Assembly: GCA_965116965.1 (NCBI GenBank)
Contig: OZ220743.1
Span: 2,976,001 to 3,040,000 of the forward strand
Length of the DNA: 64,000 bases
Direction of reading: 5' to 3'
Source of the DNA: Aldehydirespirator sp965116965
GTDB lineage: Bacteria; Actinomycetota; Acidimicrobiia; Acidimicrobiales; Aldehydirespiratoraceae
The stretch's first letter is position 1. Every line of letters begins with the position of its first letter. The notes beneath the pieces are model-generated. The model saw only the letters and a program-made list of their open reading frames with translations. It was not told the DNA's origin and searched no databases. This document shows, one piece after another, positions 51,490 through 59,124 of the stretch. A program made the translations under genes and the position numbers.

Positions 51490-51693
51490 GTGGATCTGAG
51501 GGAACTCGAACCCCTTGCGAGTGGATTTAGAGGCCGTCGCAGCCACCTGGCCAGGCCCTCTCGAGGCTCGAGAGCATCTGCCCTAGGCTTCGACGGAGAG
51601 CCGGAGGTCACTCCTCCGGCTCTCCCATGTCGGCACGATGGCCGTGGTGGCAAGAAGCGGGCAGAGTGGCGCTACCTCAGCGACGGCGACTGA
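51490..51693 (+). other. Gap of 302 bases with a degenerate tRNA-like arm and a gene-end fragment
   Basis: The gap 51433-51734 has no convincing gene. On the minus strand 51515-51499 reads as a T-arm-like AGGGGTTCGAGTTCCCT, but the rest of a tRNA cannot be folded. On the plus strand, 51653-51693 reads KKRAEWRYLSDGD then stop, and its bases AAGAAGCGGG and GAGTGGCGCTACCTC match the end of the small gene at 62026-62169 (KKRDEWRYLQEDG then stop), so it looks like the tail fragment of a relative. The surrounding open frame (51490-51693) is not convincingly coding. Confidence 0.4.
51595..51625 (+). terminator. Hairpin downstream of the pyrophosphatase gene
   Basis: Bases 51595-51606 pair perfectly with 51614-51625 (12-bp GC-rich stem, 7-base loop). 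No T-run follows. Placed 160 bases after hppA and before the convergent alcohol dehydrogenase, it could end both transcripts. Confidence 0.6.
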
Positions 51694-51734
51694 GCCGGTT
51701 GTCACTCGCGTCTATGGCTTATGGCTCCCCTTCG

Positions 51735-52841
51735 TTACGACGCTGGGGTTACTTCTACGACGGTTCGGACGCCCTTCGAGGATCTGAGGCGGTCGAAGCC
51801 TTCGTTTACGCCGGCTAAGGGGAGCCGGTGGGTGATCATGGACTCGAGGTCTAGGTCGCCGCGCTGCCAGAGGCCTACTAGGCGGGGGATGTCGCGGGTT
51901 GGCCAGCAGTCGCCGAGCAGGCTGCCGACCAGGCGCTTCTGCTGGATCATGAAGACCGTGACCGAGCCGATGTCTACGGTGTGCTCGGGAGGTGGCGCAC
52001 CTACCACCACGGTCGTGCCACCTGCGCCGGTTACCTCCAGACCGAGTTTCACCAGGTCGGCTACGCCGGCGGTCTCGAAGGCGTAGTCGGCGCCTTGGCC
52101 GCCGGCGGCTTCGGCCACTGCCTCGCGCAGTTCAGCGGCGTCGCCGCCCACGGCGTCAGTGGCTCCGAGCCGCAGGGCTGCCTGCTGGCGAGATTCCACC
52201 GGGTCGGAGACGATGATGCGGGCCGCGCCGGCGATGCGGGCACCCTGGACGGCAGAGATGCCGACACCGCCAAGGCCGGTGACCACAACCGTGGAGCCCC
52301 GCTCCACCTTGGCCGTGTTGAGCACCGCGCCGACCCCGGTCTGTACTGCGCAGCCGATCAGGCAGGCGACTTCGAGCGGGACGTCGTCGTCGAGGCGCAC
52401 CACGCCCGAGGCCGGAACCACCGTTTGCTGGGCGAACGCGCCGACGCCGAGGCCGCGGTGCACGAGTTGGCCGGCACGCGAGAATGGCGACGTGCTGTCG
52501 GGCCGGGCGCCGGCCACGAAGCTCATGGCCTGCGGGCAGCGGCTGGCCCGCCGGCGGGCGCAGCCATCGCAGTGCCCGCACGGCGCCAGCGGGGTGATAA
52601 TCACCTTGTCACCCGCCGACACGTGGCTCACCCCGTCCCCCACCGAGGCCACCACTCCGGTCGCTTCGTGGCCGAGAACCGCCGGGAAGAGGTAGCCGCC
52701 TTCGATGATGGTGAGGTCGCTGTGGCAGATGCCGCTGTGGCTCACGGCCACGCACACCTCTCCCGGCCGGGGATCGGCCAACTCCAAGTCGTCGACCATC
52801 TCCAGCGGAGAGGCCGGATCGGTCAGCAGGGCGGCTCTCAT
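51735..52841 (-). CDS. Zinc-dependent alcohol dehydrogenase (MDR superfamily, class III-like)
   Basis: NAD(P)-dependent oxidoreductase of about 368 residues. Catalytic zinc ligands: Cys in SGICHSDL and His-Glu in LGHEATGVVASVG; structural zinc cysteines CGHCDGC...RC. Nucleotide motif VVVTGLGGVGISAVQGA. The C-terminal IGSVTVFMIQQKRLVGSLLGD resembles the class III/formaldehyde-dehydrogenase-like branch, so alcohol, aldehyde or thiol-adduct substrates are all possible. ATG 52841 is preferred to the TTG three codons earlier. Confidence 0.9.
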   Translation of the reverse strand: MRAALLTDPASPLEMVDDLELADPRPGEVCVAVSHSGICHSDLTIIEGGYLFPAVLGHEATGVVASVGDGVSHVSAGDKVIITPLAPCGHCDGCARRRASRCPQAMSFVAGARPDSTSPFSRAGQLVHRGLGVGAFAQQTVVPASGVVRLDDDVPLEVACLIGCAVQTGVGAVLNTAKVERGSTVVVTGLGGVGISAVQGARIAGAARIIVSDPVESRQQAALRLGATDAVGGDAAELREAVAEAAGGQGADYAFETAGVADLVKLGLEVTGAGGTTVVVGAPPPEHTVDIGSVTVFMIQQKRLVGSLLGDCWPTRDIPRLVGLWQRGDLDLESMITHRLPLAGVNEGFDRLRSSKGVRTVVEVTPAS

Positions 52842-52871
52842 AGACCGCAAACCCTACTTCGGTCCGCGCCA

Positions 52872-52921
52872 GGAATTGGCAGCGCAGAACTCCCGAACGG
52901 GCACCCACCGCTGCCAATTCC
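52872..52921. repeat. Inverted repeat, family 2, copy A
   Basis: GGAATTGGCAGCG (52872-52884) pairs perfectly with 52909-52921 around a 24-base loop. It stands between pfkB-type and alcohol dehydrogenase genes, both minus strand. A second copy is at 56897-56944, so this is a dispersed hairpin with probable transcript-end function. Confidence 0.75.
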
Positions 52922-52956
52922 CCGAACCGGCGCCAGCACCCACCGAATTGGAGTGG

Positions 52957-53823
52957 TCAGGTCTCGAAGGGGCCGCCCCGGGTGGTGGGGCCCATCCTGG
53001 CCATCACCAGCGACATCACCCGGTGGGCGGCGTCGACGGCCGCTACCGGGGCGGCCCCGGTCCGCCTCGACATCAGGTAGCCGGCCACGAACCCGTCGGT
53101 GGCGCCGGTGCGGTCCACCACGGTGGCCGGGAGCGACGGCTCGCGGCGGTGAATGCCCTCGGCGGTGATCACTGTGGTGCGCTCCGGTCCGATCACGATG
53201 GTGCAGCCGCTCCCCTCGACGGGCTGGTCCGGCTCGAGGCCCAGGCGGGCGTGATCACGCCGGGTGAATATCACCGTGTCGGGCTGCACCGCCGTCACCA
53301 TCTCTGCGAATGCGGCCGCGCCGTAGTCCGCGGCCTCGTCGGCGGACAGCCCGGCGAGGGTCACCGGCACCCGGCGCTCCATCGCCCCGGTGACGACGCC
53401 CTCCACCGCGGTGGCGAGAGGGTCGGACATGAGCGAGCGTCCCGGCACGAACAGCTGTGCCGCGCCGACGAGCACTTCGGCGTCCACCGCGGCCAGCGTC
53501 GACGAGGCTCCCCTGTCCACCAGGGTGGTGCGGTACCCCTGTTGCCGCAGGTTGATCGTCACCCCGGTCACGCCGTGGGAGACCACGCGGGCGTCCACCC
53601 CTCTCCTCTGGAGGTCGGCGACCAGGGAGTCGCCCAGAGCATCGGCACCGACCTGGCCCACGAAGCGGGCCGCGCCGCCACGCTCGCAGGTGATGGCCGC
53701 CACGTTGGCCGCAGAGCCGCCTCTGACCCGCAGCGTGCGCACCTCCGCGACGTGGCCCCGACGCATCCCGTCGGGAAGCTCGACCACGAGCTCCTCGACC
53801 AAGTCCCCGATCGTCAGCAGCAT
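52957..53823 (-). CDS. PfkB-family carbohydrate kinase
   Basis: Ribokinase-like sugar or nucleoside kinase of 288 residues. The N-terminal Gly-rich signature region VRGGSAANVAAITCERGG and GQVGADALGDSLV are clear. The C-terminal signature is VVDRTGATDGFVAGYL, where the usual anion-hole GAGD is GATD; the catalytic Asp is kept. Specific substrate unknown. ATG 53823. Divergent from menB with only 33 bases between starts. Confidence 0.87.
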   Translation of the reverse strand: MLLTIGDLVEELVVELPDGMRRGHVAEVRTLRVRGGSAANVAAITCERGGAARFVGQVGADALGDSLVADLQRRGVDARVVSHGVTGVTINLRQQGYRTTLVDRGASSTLAAVDAEVLVGAAQLFVPGRSLMSDPLATAVEGVVTGAMERRVPVTLAGLSADEAADYGAAAFAEMVTAVQPDTVIFTRRDHARLGLEPDQPVEGSGCTIVIGPERTTVITAEGIHRREPSLPATVVDRTGATDGFVAGYLMSRRTGAAPVAAVDAAHRVMSLVMARMGPTTRGGPFET

Positions 53824-53856
53824 CGCCCTCTGATCCGGTGACTGTAGTGTGCGGTC

Positions 53857-54759
53857 ATGGTCTCGGAACTCTTCGACCCCGGAGCCTGGCGGGCTGTCGA
53901 CGGCTTCGAGGACCTTACCGACGTCACCTACCACCGAGCGGTGGACCAGGGCACGGTGCGGGTCGCCTTCGACCGGCCCGAGGTGCGCAACGCCTTCCGT
54001 CCCCACACCGTGGACGAGCTTTACCGCTGCCTCGACCATGCCCGCATGACCGGCGACGTGGGCTGCGTTCTGATCACCGGCAACGGGCCGTCACCCCGCG
54101 ACGGAGGCTGGGCCTTCTGCTCGGGCGGGGACCAGCGCATCCGGGGCCGCGACGGCTACCGGTACGCCTCCGGCGAGACCGGCGACACCATCGACGCCGG
54201 GCGCTCGGGGCGGCTGCACATCCTCGAGGTGCAGCGCCTGATCCGCATGACGCCCAAGGTGGTGGTCGCGGTGGTGCCGGGCTGGGCGGTGGGCGGGGGC
54301 CACAGCCTCCACGCGGTGGCCGACCTGACCCTGGCCAGCGCCGAGCACGGCCTGTTCAAGCAGACCGACACCGATGTGGCCAGCTTCGACGGCGGGTTCG
54401 GTTCGGGCTACCTGGCCAGGCTCATCGGCCAGAAGCGGGCCCGCGAGATCTTCTTCCTGGGACATACCTACTCGGCCCAGGAAGCCTTCGAGATGGGCAT
54501 GGTCAACAAGGTGGTCCCCCACAGCGAACTGGAGACGGTCGCCCTGGAGTGGGCCTCAGAGATCAACGCCAAGAGCCCGACGGCGCAACGGATGGTGAAG
54601 TTCGCCCTGAACCTGGTCGACGACGGTCTGATCGGCCAGCAGGTGTTCGCCGGCGAGGCCACCCGGCTGGCCTACATGACCGACGAGGCCGCCGAGGGCC
54701 GCGACGCCTTCCTGAACAAGCGTCCCCCCGACTGGTCACCCTTCGGTTGGCACTACTGA
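53857..54759 (+). CDS. menB: 1,4-dihydroxy-2-naphthoyl-CoA synthase
   Basis: Crotonase-fold enzyme closing the naphthoquinone ring in menaquinone synthesis; 300 residues. Features: RPEVRNAFRPHTVDEL, AFCSGGDQRIRGRDGY, the oxyanion stretch VVPGWAVGGGHSLHAVADL, DVASFDGGFGSGYLARLIG and the C-terminal DAFLNKRPPDWSPFGWHY, all typical of MenB. ATG 53857. Other men genes are not in the window. Confidence 0.95.
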   Translation: MVSELFDPGAWRAVDGFEDLTDVTYHRAVDQGTVRVAFDRPEVRNAFRPHTVDELYRCLDHARMTGDVGCVLITGNGPSPRDGGWAFCSGGDQRIRGRDGYRYASGETGDTIDAGRSGRLHILEVQRLIRMTPKVVVAVVPGWAVGGGHSLHAVADLTLASAEHGLFKQTDTDVASFDGGFGSGYLARLIGQKRAREIFFLGHTYSAQEAFEMGMVNKVVPHSELETVALEWASEINAKSPTAQRMVKFALNLVDDGLIGQQVFAGEATRLAYMTDEAAEGRDAFLNKRPPDWSPFGWHY

Positions 54760-54843
54760 GCGGCGGCCCGCCGGTCGCGCCGGGTCGGGCTATGAGCGGC
54801 CCCGCAAGAGGTGAGAGTCCGTGAGTGTCGCAGCGGTGCCCCT

Positions 54844-54933
54844 CCCGCTCTTGTTCGCTGCGCTCACGGGCCGCTCGGGCCACGGCCTCGCCCGTATGAA
54901 GCAGACTCGCTCGCCCATTCGCTCGGCCTCTAG
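54844..54933 (-). repeat. Dispersed intergenic repeat, copy
   Basis: Minus orientation: CCCGCTCTTGTTCGCTGCG, core GCTCACGGGCCGCTCGGGCC, CACGGCCTCGCC, variable part, ending GCTCGGCCTCTAG. The CTA at 54930-54932 is the reverse of the stop codon of the adjacent methyltransferase gene. Confidence 0.88.
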
Positions 54934-56102
54934 GCCGTGGCGATGAAGGCCGCCACCGTCTCTATGTGGGAGGTGAGGGGGAAGAGGTCGACCACGGTCC
55001 AGCGGTCCAGGGTGTAGCCGCATTCGGTGAGGCGGCCGGCGTCCTTGGCGAACGACGACGGGTCGCAACTCACCAGCACCACCAGGCGGGGCTTGCACGA
55101 CAGCAGCGGGCGCACGGCCGCCTCGCCGATCCCAGAGCGGGCCGGGTCGGCCACGACGACGCTCGCCGGCGAGGCCCTCCACTTCTCCACCGGGATCCGC
55201 AGCACCTTGGCGCCCTCGCCCAGGTTGATCCGGGCGTCGGCCGCGGCGTCGATGCTGCGCTCGATGGCGGTGACCTTGCGGCCCGAGCCCGCCGTGCCTG
55301 CGAACAGCCCGACACCGGCGTAGGCGTCCACCAGGGGGCCGTCGGTGGCCAGCTCCTCCACTATCTCCGCCACCTCGTCGATGAGGGCCTCCGCCCCCGC
55401 GGGCCGGTTCTGGAAGAAGGACCGGGCCGAGATCCTCCACCGCCGGCCCGACAGTTCCTCGTGTATCCAGGCCCGCCGGTCGCGGTCGAGCTCGTCGGTG
55501 CCCACCACCATCACGTCGTCGGGAACCGAGACATCGTCGACGGCGGGGTTGACCACCACCATCCGCTCCCCGGTGCGGGACCCGACCCGGATGAACACAC
55601 CGTCGGCACCGCCGTAACGGCCCTCGACCAGCAGCTCCTCGGCCGCGTCGTCCACCGCTCCACAGTCCTCGGGAATGACCACCTCGTGGCTGGAGCGGGC
55701 CATGAACCCGGCCCGCCCGTCCACAACCTTGGCCCGCACCGTTGTGCGACCCCGATCGGCGTCGAGCATCCGCAGGGCCGGGGCGGGCGCGTCCACGCCG
55801 TGGCGGGTGAGCTGGTCCACCACGATCGACGCCTTCATCCGCATCTGTGCCCGCGAGTCGACATGGAGCATGTCGCATCCGCCGCAGCCCTCCAGGTGGT
55901 GCTCGCAGGCGATAGGAACGCGGTTCGGCGACGCCTCCAGCACATCGATCACCCTGGCTCTGGCCCAGCGCCGGTCAACGGTGTGGATCTCGGCGGTCAC
56001 CAGCTCCCCGGGAAGGGCGCCCTCAACGAACACGACTCGCCCGTCGCAGCCCCTAGCCACCCCGACGCCGTCGCGCGCCGTGGCCGTCACCCGCAACTCC
56101 AC
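54930..56102 (-). CDS. Class I SAM RNA (uracil-5-)methyltransferase, TrmA/RlmD family
   Basis: Makes m5U in rRNA or tRNA; 390 residues. An N-terminal TRAM domain (MELRVTATARDGVGVARG) is followed by Fe-S-type cysteines in CEHHLEGCGGCDMLHV. The SAM-binding segment is PLVDAYAGVGLFAGTAG, the target-binding DPARSGIG motif is VVADPARSGIGEAAV, and the catalytic Cys lies in LVSCDPSSFAKDAGRL. The end is DLFPLTSHIETVAAF. Whether it targets 23S rRNA or U54 of tRNA is open; TtuA and TrmI in this window also act on the T-loop. GTG 56102. Confidence 0.9.
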   Translation of the reverse strand: MELRVTATARDGVGVARGCDGRVVFVEGALPGELVTAEIHTVDRRWARARVIDVLEASPNRVPIACEHHLEGCGGCDMLHVDSRAQMRMKASIVVDQLTRHGVDAPAPALRMLDADRGRTTVRAKVVDGRAGFMARSSHEVVIPEDCGAVDDAAEELLVEGRYGGADGVFIRVGSRTGERMVVVNPAVDDVSVPDDVMVVGTDELDRDRRAWIHEELSGRRWRISARSFFQNRPAGAEALIDEVAEIVEELATDGPLVDAYAGVGLFAGTAGSGRKVTAIERSIDAAADARINLGEGAKVLRIPVEKWRASPASVVVADPARSGIGEAAVRPLLSCKPRLVVLVSCDPSSFAKDAGRLTECGYTLDRWTVVDLFPLTSHIETVAAFIATA

Positions 56103-56225
56103 GAGGCGACGGTATCGGCGCGATCAACCATAGCGACCACCCTCTCCGATCGGCTTCCGTTCGGTGAACCGGCGGCGGCGGCGACCAGGCTCCTCGGCCG
56201 GTCCCGGCGCGGTTAGGGTTCAAGC

Positions 56226-56885
56226 GTGGCTGTGGAGATAGCGCCTTCGGTGCTGGCGGCCGATGCCTCGCGGCTGGGCGAAGAGTGCCGGGCCATCGCC
56301 GAGGCGGGCGCTCATCGGGTCCACTGGGACGTGATGGACGGCGTGTTCGTGCCCAACCTCACCTTCGGACCCGACGTGGTGGCGGCATGCCGGCCGCTGG
56401 TGGACCTGCACTTCGAGGCCCACCTCATGGTGGTGAAGCCCGACGAGCTGGCCCCCCTCTACATCGAGGCCGGCTGCGACACCGTGTTGATCCATGCCGA
56501 GACCTGCCCCCACCTGCACCGCTCGCTGGCTGCCATCTCCGAGGCCGGCGCCCGCTGCGGCGTGGTGCTCAATCCCCACACCCCGGCGTCGAGCATCTCC
56601 GAGGTGATCCCGATGATCGACGAGGTGCTTGTGATGACGGTCAACCCCGGCTTCGGAGGGCAGCGCTACATCGCCTCAGTCGAGTCGAAGATCGCGGAGG
56701 TGCGCCGGATGATCGAGGACTCGGGCCGTGACATCGACCTGGAGGTCGACGGCGGCATCACCGCGGCCACGGCTGGAGCCGCGGTCGGGGCCGGAGCGAA
56801 CGTTCTGGTGGCCGGATCCGCGGTGTTCGGCCACCCCGAGGGCCCGGCCATAGCCATCAAGGAGCTGTCCGCCGCGTCCGAGTAG
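56226..56885 (+). CDS. rpe: Ribulose-phosphate 3-epimerase
   Basis: Interconverts ribulose-5-phosphate and xylulose-5-phosphate. The 219 residues show IAPSVLAADASRLGEE, the metal-binding HWDVMDGVFVPNLTFG, DLHFEAHLMVVKP, MTVNPGFGGQRYI and the phosphate-binding EVDGGITAATAG. GTG 56226. It complements tkt and tal at 17-20 kb. Confidence 0.95.
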   Translation: MAVEIAPSVLAADASRLGEECRAIAEAGAHRVHWDVMDGVFVPNLTFGPDVVAACRPLVDLHFEAHLMVVKPDELAPLYIEAGCDTVLIHAETCPHLHRSLAAISEAGARCGVVLNPHTPASSISEVIPMIDEVLVMTVNPGFGGQRYIASVESKIAEVRRMIEDSGRDIDLEVDGGITAATAGAAVGAGANVLVAGSAVFGHPEGPAIAIKELSAASE

Positions 56886-56896
56886 GCCTGTCAATC

Positions 56897-56944
56897 GAAT
56901 TGGCAGCGCTCAACGCCCTTTTCGGCCTCCTCCGCTGCCAGTTC
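56897..56944. repeat. Inverted repeat, family 2, copy B
   Basis: GAATTGGCAGCG (56897-56908) pairs with CGCTGCCAGTTC (56933-56944) with one G-T wobble and a 24-base loop. It lies between convergent rpe and clpP, where a two-way terminator would be expected. Same stem sequence as copy A at 52872-52921. Confidence 0.75.
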
Positions 56945-56957
56945 CCGCCGGGGGCGG

Positions 56958-57587
56958 CTAGAGCATCTCGCCGCGCTTGACGATGACGTGGTCGATGATG
57001 CCGTAGTCCATGGCCTCCGACGCGGTGAACCACCGGTCGCGGTCGGAGTCGGCCTCGATCTGCTCGACGGTCTGGCCGGTGTGGTGGGCGATGCGTTCCT
57101 GGAGGAGCTTCTTGGTGTAGGCCATCTGCTCGGCCTGGATGGCGATGTCGGTGGCCTGGCCCCGAACCCCGCCGAGGGGCTGGTGCATCATGATCCGGGC
57201 GTGGGGCAGGGCGTAGCGCTTGCCGGGAGCCCCCGCGCACAGCAGGAACTGTCCCATCGACGCGCCCAGGCCGATGCAGATCGTGCCCACCTCCGGCTGG
57301 ATGAACTGCATGGTGTCGTAGATCGCCATTCCGGACGTGACCGAACCGCCGGGGCTGTTGATGTACAGCCAGATCGGCTTGCTGGCGTCCTGGCCCTCCA
57401 GGTACAGCAGTTGAGCCATGATGAAGTTGGCGATCTCGTCGTTGACGTCGGAGCCGAGCACCACAATGCGGTCCTGAAGCAGCCGGTTGTAGACCTCGCT
57501 GTGACGGTTGGCGACAGTGGTCGGCGTCTCGAAACCGACCTCGCCGGGATCGGGACGGAGCCGGGGCGGCGGTGAATGCGACGTCAT
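56958..57587 (-). CDS. clpP: ATP-dependent Clp protease proteolytic subunit
   Basis: Serine peptidase core of Clp, 209 residues. Catalytic Ser in LGASMGQFLLCAGAPG, His in ARIMMHQPLGG, Asp in DSDRDRWF. Also LYINSPGGSVTSGMAIYD. ATG 57587 is chosen: the open frame runs on to 57761, but that extension is antisense to the tRNA-Leu gene. Start-proximal residues MTSHSPPPRLRPDPGEV form a short variable propeptide. It coexists with the Pup-proteasome genes, as usual in actinobacteria. Confidence 0.95.
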   Translation of the reverse strand: MTSHSPPPRLRPDPGEVGFETPTTVANRHSEVYNRLLQDRIVVLGSDVNDEIANFIMAQLLYLEGQDASKPIWLYINSPGGSVTSGMAIYDTMQFIQPEVGTICIGLGASMGQFLLCAGAPGKRYALPHARIMMHQPLGGVRGQATDIAIQAEQMAYTKKLLQERIAHHTGQTVEQIEADSDRDRWFTASEAMDYGIIDHVIVKRGEML

Positions 57588-57675
57588 GGAGGGGAGGCTA
57601 CCGGTGCCGCACGCGGGCAGAACCCCACCGTGCGAACCTGACGGTGGCGGGCCGTCAGATACCCTGATCGGACTC

Positions 57676-57760
57676 GCGGACGTGGCGGAATCAGGCAGAC
57701 GCGCTGGGTTTAGGTCCCAGTACCCGCAAGGGTGTGGGGGTTCGAATCCCCCCGTCCGCA
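57676..57760 (+). tRNA. tRNA-Leu, anticodon TAG
   Basis: Acceptor GCGGACG (57676-57682) pairs with CGTCCGC (57753-57759), discriminator A at 57760. Anticodon stem CTGGG/CCCAG flanks the loop TTTAGGT with TAG at 57711-57713. The variable arm TACCCGCAAGGGTGT is long, as in class II tRNAs, and the T-arm GGGGGTTCGAATCCCCC is perfect. CCA is not encoded (CCG follows the discriminator). Confidence 0.97.
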
Positions 57761-57911
57761 CCGAGGGTCGATCCGAACCTAGAGGGTTCGTCGATCCAAA
57801 CCAAGACAGGATTCAGCCGTGGTGGGGCGTCGCGGAAGCCCATGGTCCGATTGGGCGGGCCGCGAATGCCGTTGGGTTGCTCGCTGGGCCGTTCAGGGCT
57901 GCGCGTGGGCG

Positions 57912-57944
57912 CGGCGAAGCTGACGGCGTGAGACCGTCAGCTTC
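57912..57944. terminator. Perfect 13-bp hairpin downstream of tRNA-Leu
   Basis: Bases 57912-57924 (GCGAAGCTGACGG) pair exactly with 57932-57944 around a 7-base loop. It stands 22 bases before the 3' end of the minus-strand transposase remnant, so it could end that transcript or mark an element boundary. Confidence 0.6.
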
Positions 57945-57965
57945 GCTGTCAGGGTCGACGGCTCG

Positions 57966-58960
57966 TTATGGGGGTGGCCTTGGGCGCTTGTGGCCGGTGG
58001 CGGCTGATCCGCCACTGTCATCGGGTCTGCGGGTCGCTGCCTGAGGTAGTTCGGGAGGATCTGGGACTGGCTTCTCGCCCGCGGGAGCGGCTTCGTCGGG
58101 CTGAGCTTCGTGGGTGGCTTCGGTCTCGTCGGTCTGCTCGGCCTCGATCATCGTGGTCGCGTCGGCGGGCTCAGTCTCGACTGGTTCGGCCTCGTTGACG
58201 GGCTCGACCCGCTCGGCCTCGGGCTGGGCGTCATCGGCGGACCCGGCCTGATTGACGGGCTCGAGTGTGTCGTCGGTCGCTTCGGTGTCATCGACTGGCG
58301 CGTCTATGTCTTGAGGGTGGGTGCCTTGTTGCTGTCGGTGTCGCTTCAGCAGCCCTTGGACTTCTTTGATTTCTTGGTCCATTGTCGTTTGGAGGTTCAT
58401 CACGACAAAGGTGAAGAGTGCTGAGAGGGCGTGGGGTTCGAGGCGGGCTGCTTTGCATGTGCCGGGTTCGAGGCCGTCCTTTGTCGCGGGCGGTCCCCAA
58501 CGGCGACTCGACGGCGTTGCGCTGGTTCAGGATCTTGGTGTGGTCGGGTGTGCCGTACGCGGGACTCTGGAACGTCGGCAGGTCTTCGATGGTGACGGTG
58601 ACGGTGCCGTCGCAGCACTCGGTGACTGCGTCCTTTGATGTGGATCGGCTTGTCGGCGGCGATGGTCGCCGGGGCGGGGAAGTTCATGTGGACCTGGTCG
58701 CCGGCTCGGCGCCGCGGGATCGTGTACGTACCCAACTTGCGGGAGAAGTCCATGTCGGAGATCAGGTGCAGTGCCTTCATCGCGATGTCGCGTGTGCGCT
58801 CGGCCAACATGGCGCCGACCGGTCCGGTGTCGGCGTTAGCGGCGGCCCATGGGCGAATCGGCCGAGCCGACCGGCAGCGACATCGGCGCGCCGCCTTCTC
58901 GACGCGGCTGTGGTCCAGCCGTCTATAGCAGCACAGCCGCTGCATCTCCTCTACACGCAT
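57966..58960 (-). pseudogene. Decayed transposase-like gene with frameshifts
   Basis: Three successive frames on the minus strand join into one ancestral protein. The first (from about 58960) reads RTRDIAMKALHLISDMDFSR and HMNFPAPATIAADKPIHIKG. A second, from about 58634 to 58460, reads TVTIEDLPTFQSPAYGTPDH and RNAVESPLGTARDKG. A third continues LEPGTCKAARLEPHALSAL, FTFVVMNLQTTMDQEI, then an acidic tail rich in E, D, P and A to the stop at 57966. The R-x-x-VES-x-G followed by an ending Asn-Leu helix recalls the C terminus of actinobacterial DDE transposases. Family assignment is by pattern. The acidic tail could be a still-intact small gene (57966-58403) instead. Confidence 0.5.
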
Positions 58961-59124
58961 TGCGTTACCCTGTCAAAATAATGTGAAGAAACCGTGTCGA
59001 AAGCGAAGAGATTGTACAGAACGGAACGCAGCAAGAGCCAGGGAACCGGATAGGGCTTCGGGCCGCGAGCGCTGATCGTCGCGGCCGCGCGGGCCGCTGC
59101 CGCGGCCGGGGTGCGCTGGTCGCG

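Noticed and set aside
51497..51540. Possible tRNA on the minus strand
   Set aside because: A T-arm-like piece is present, but the G53-C61 pair is lost, no matching 5' acceptor GGATCTG lies in range, and no anticodon arm folds.
57588..57761. N-terminal extension of ClpP (about 58 codons)
   Set aside because: It is antisense to tRNA-Leu; ClpP homologues start near 57587.
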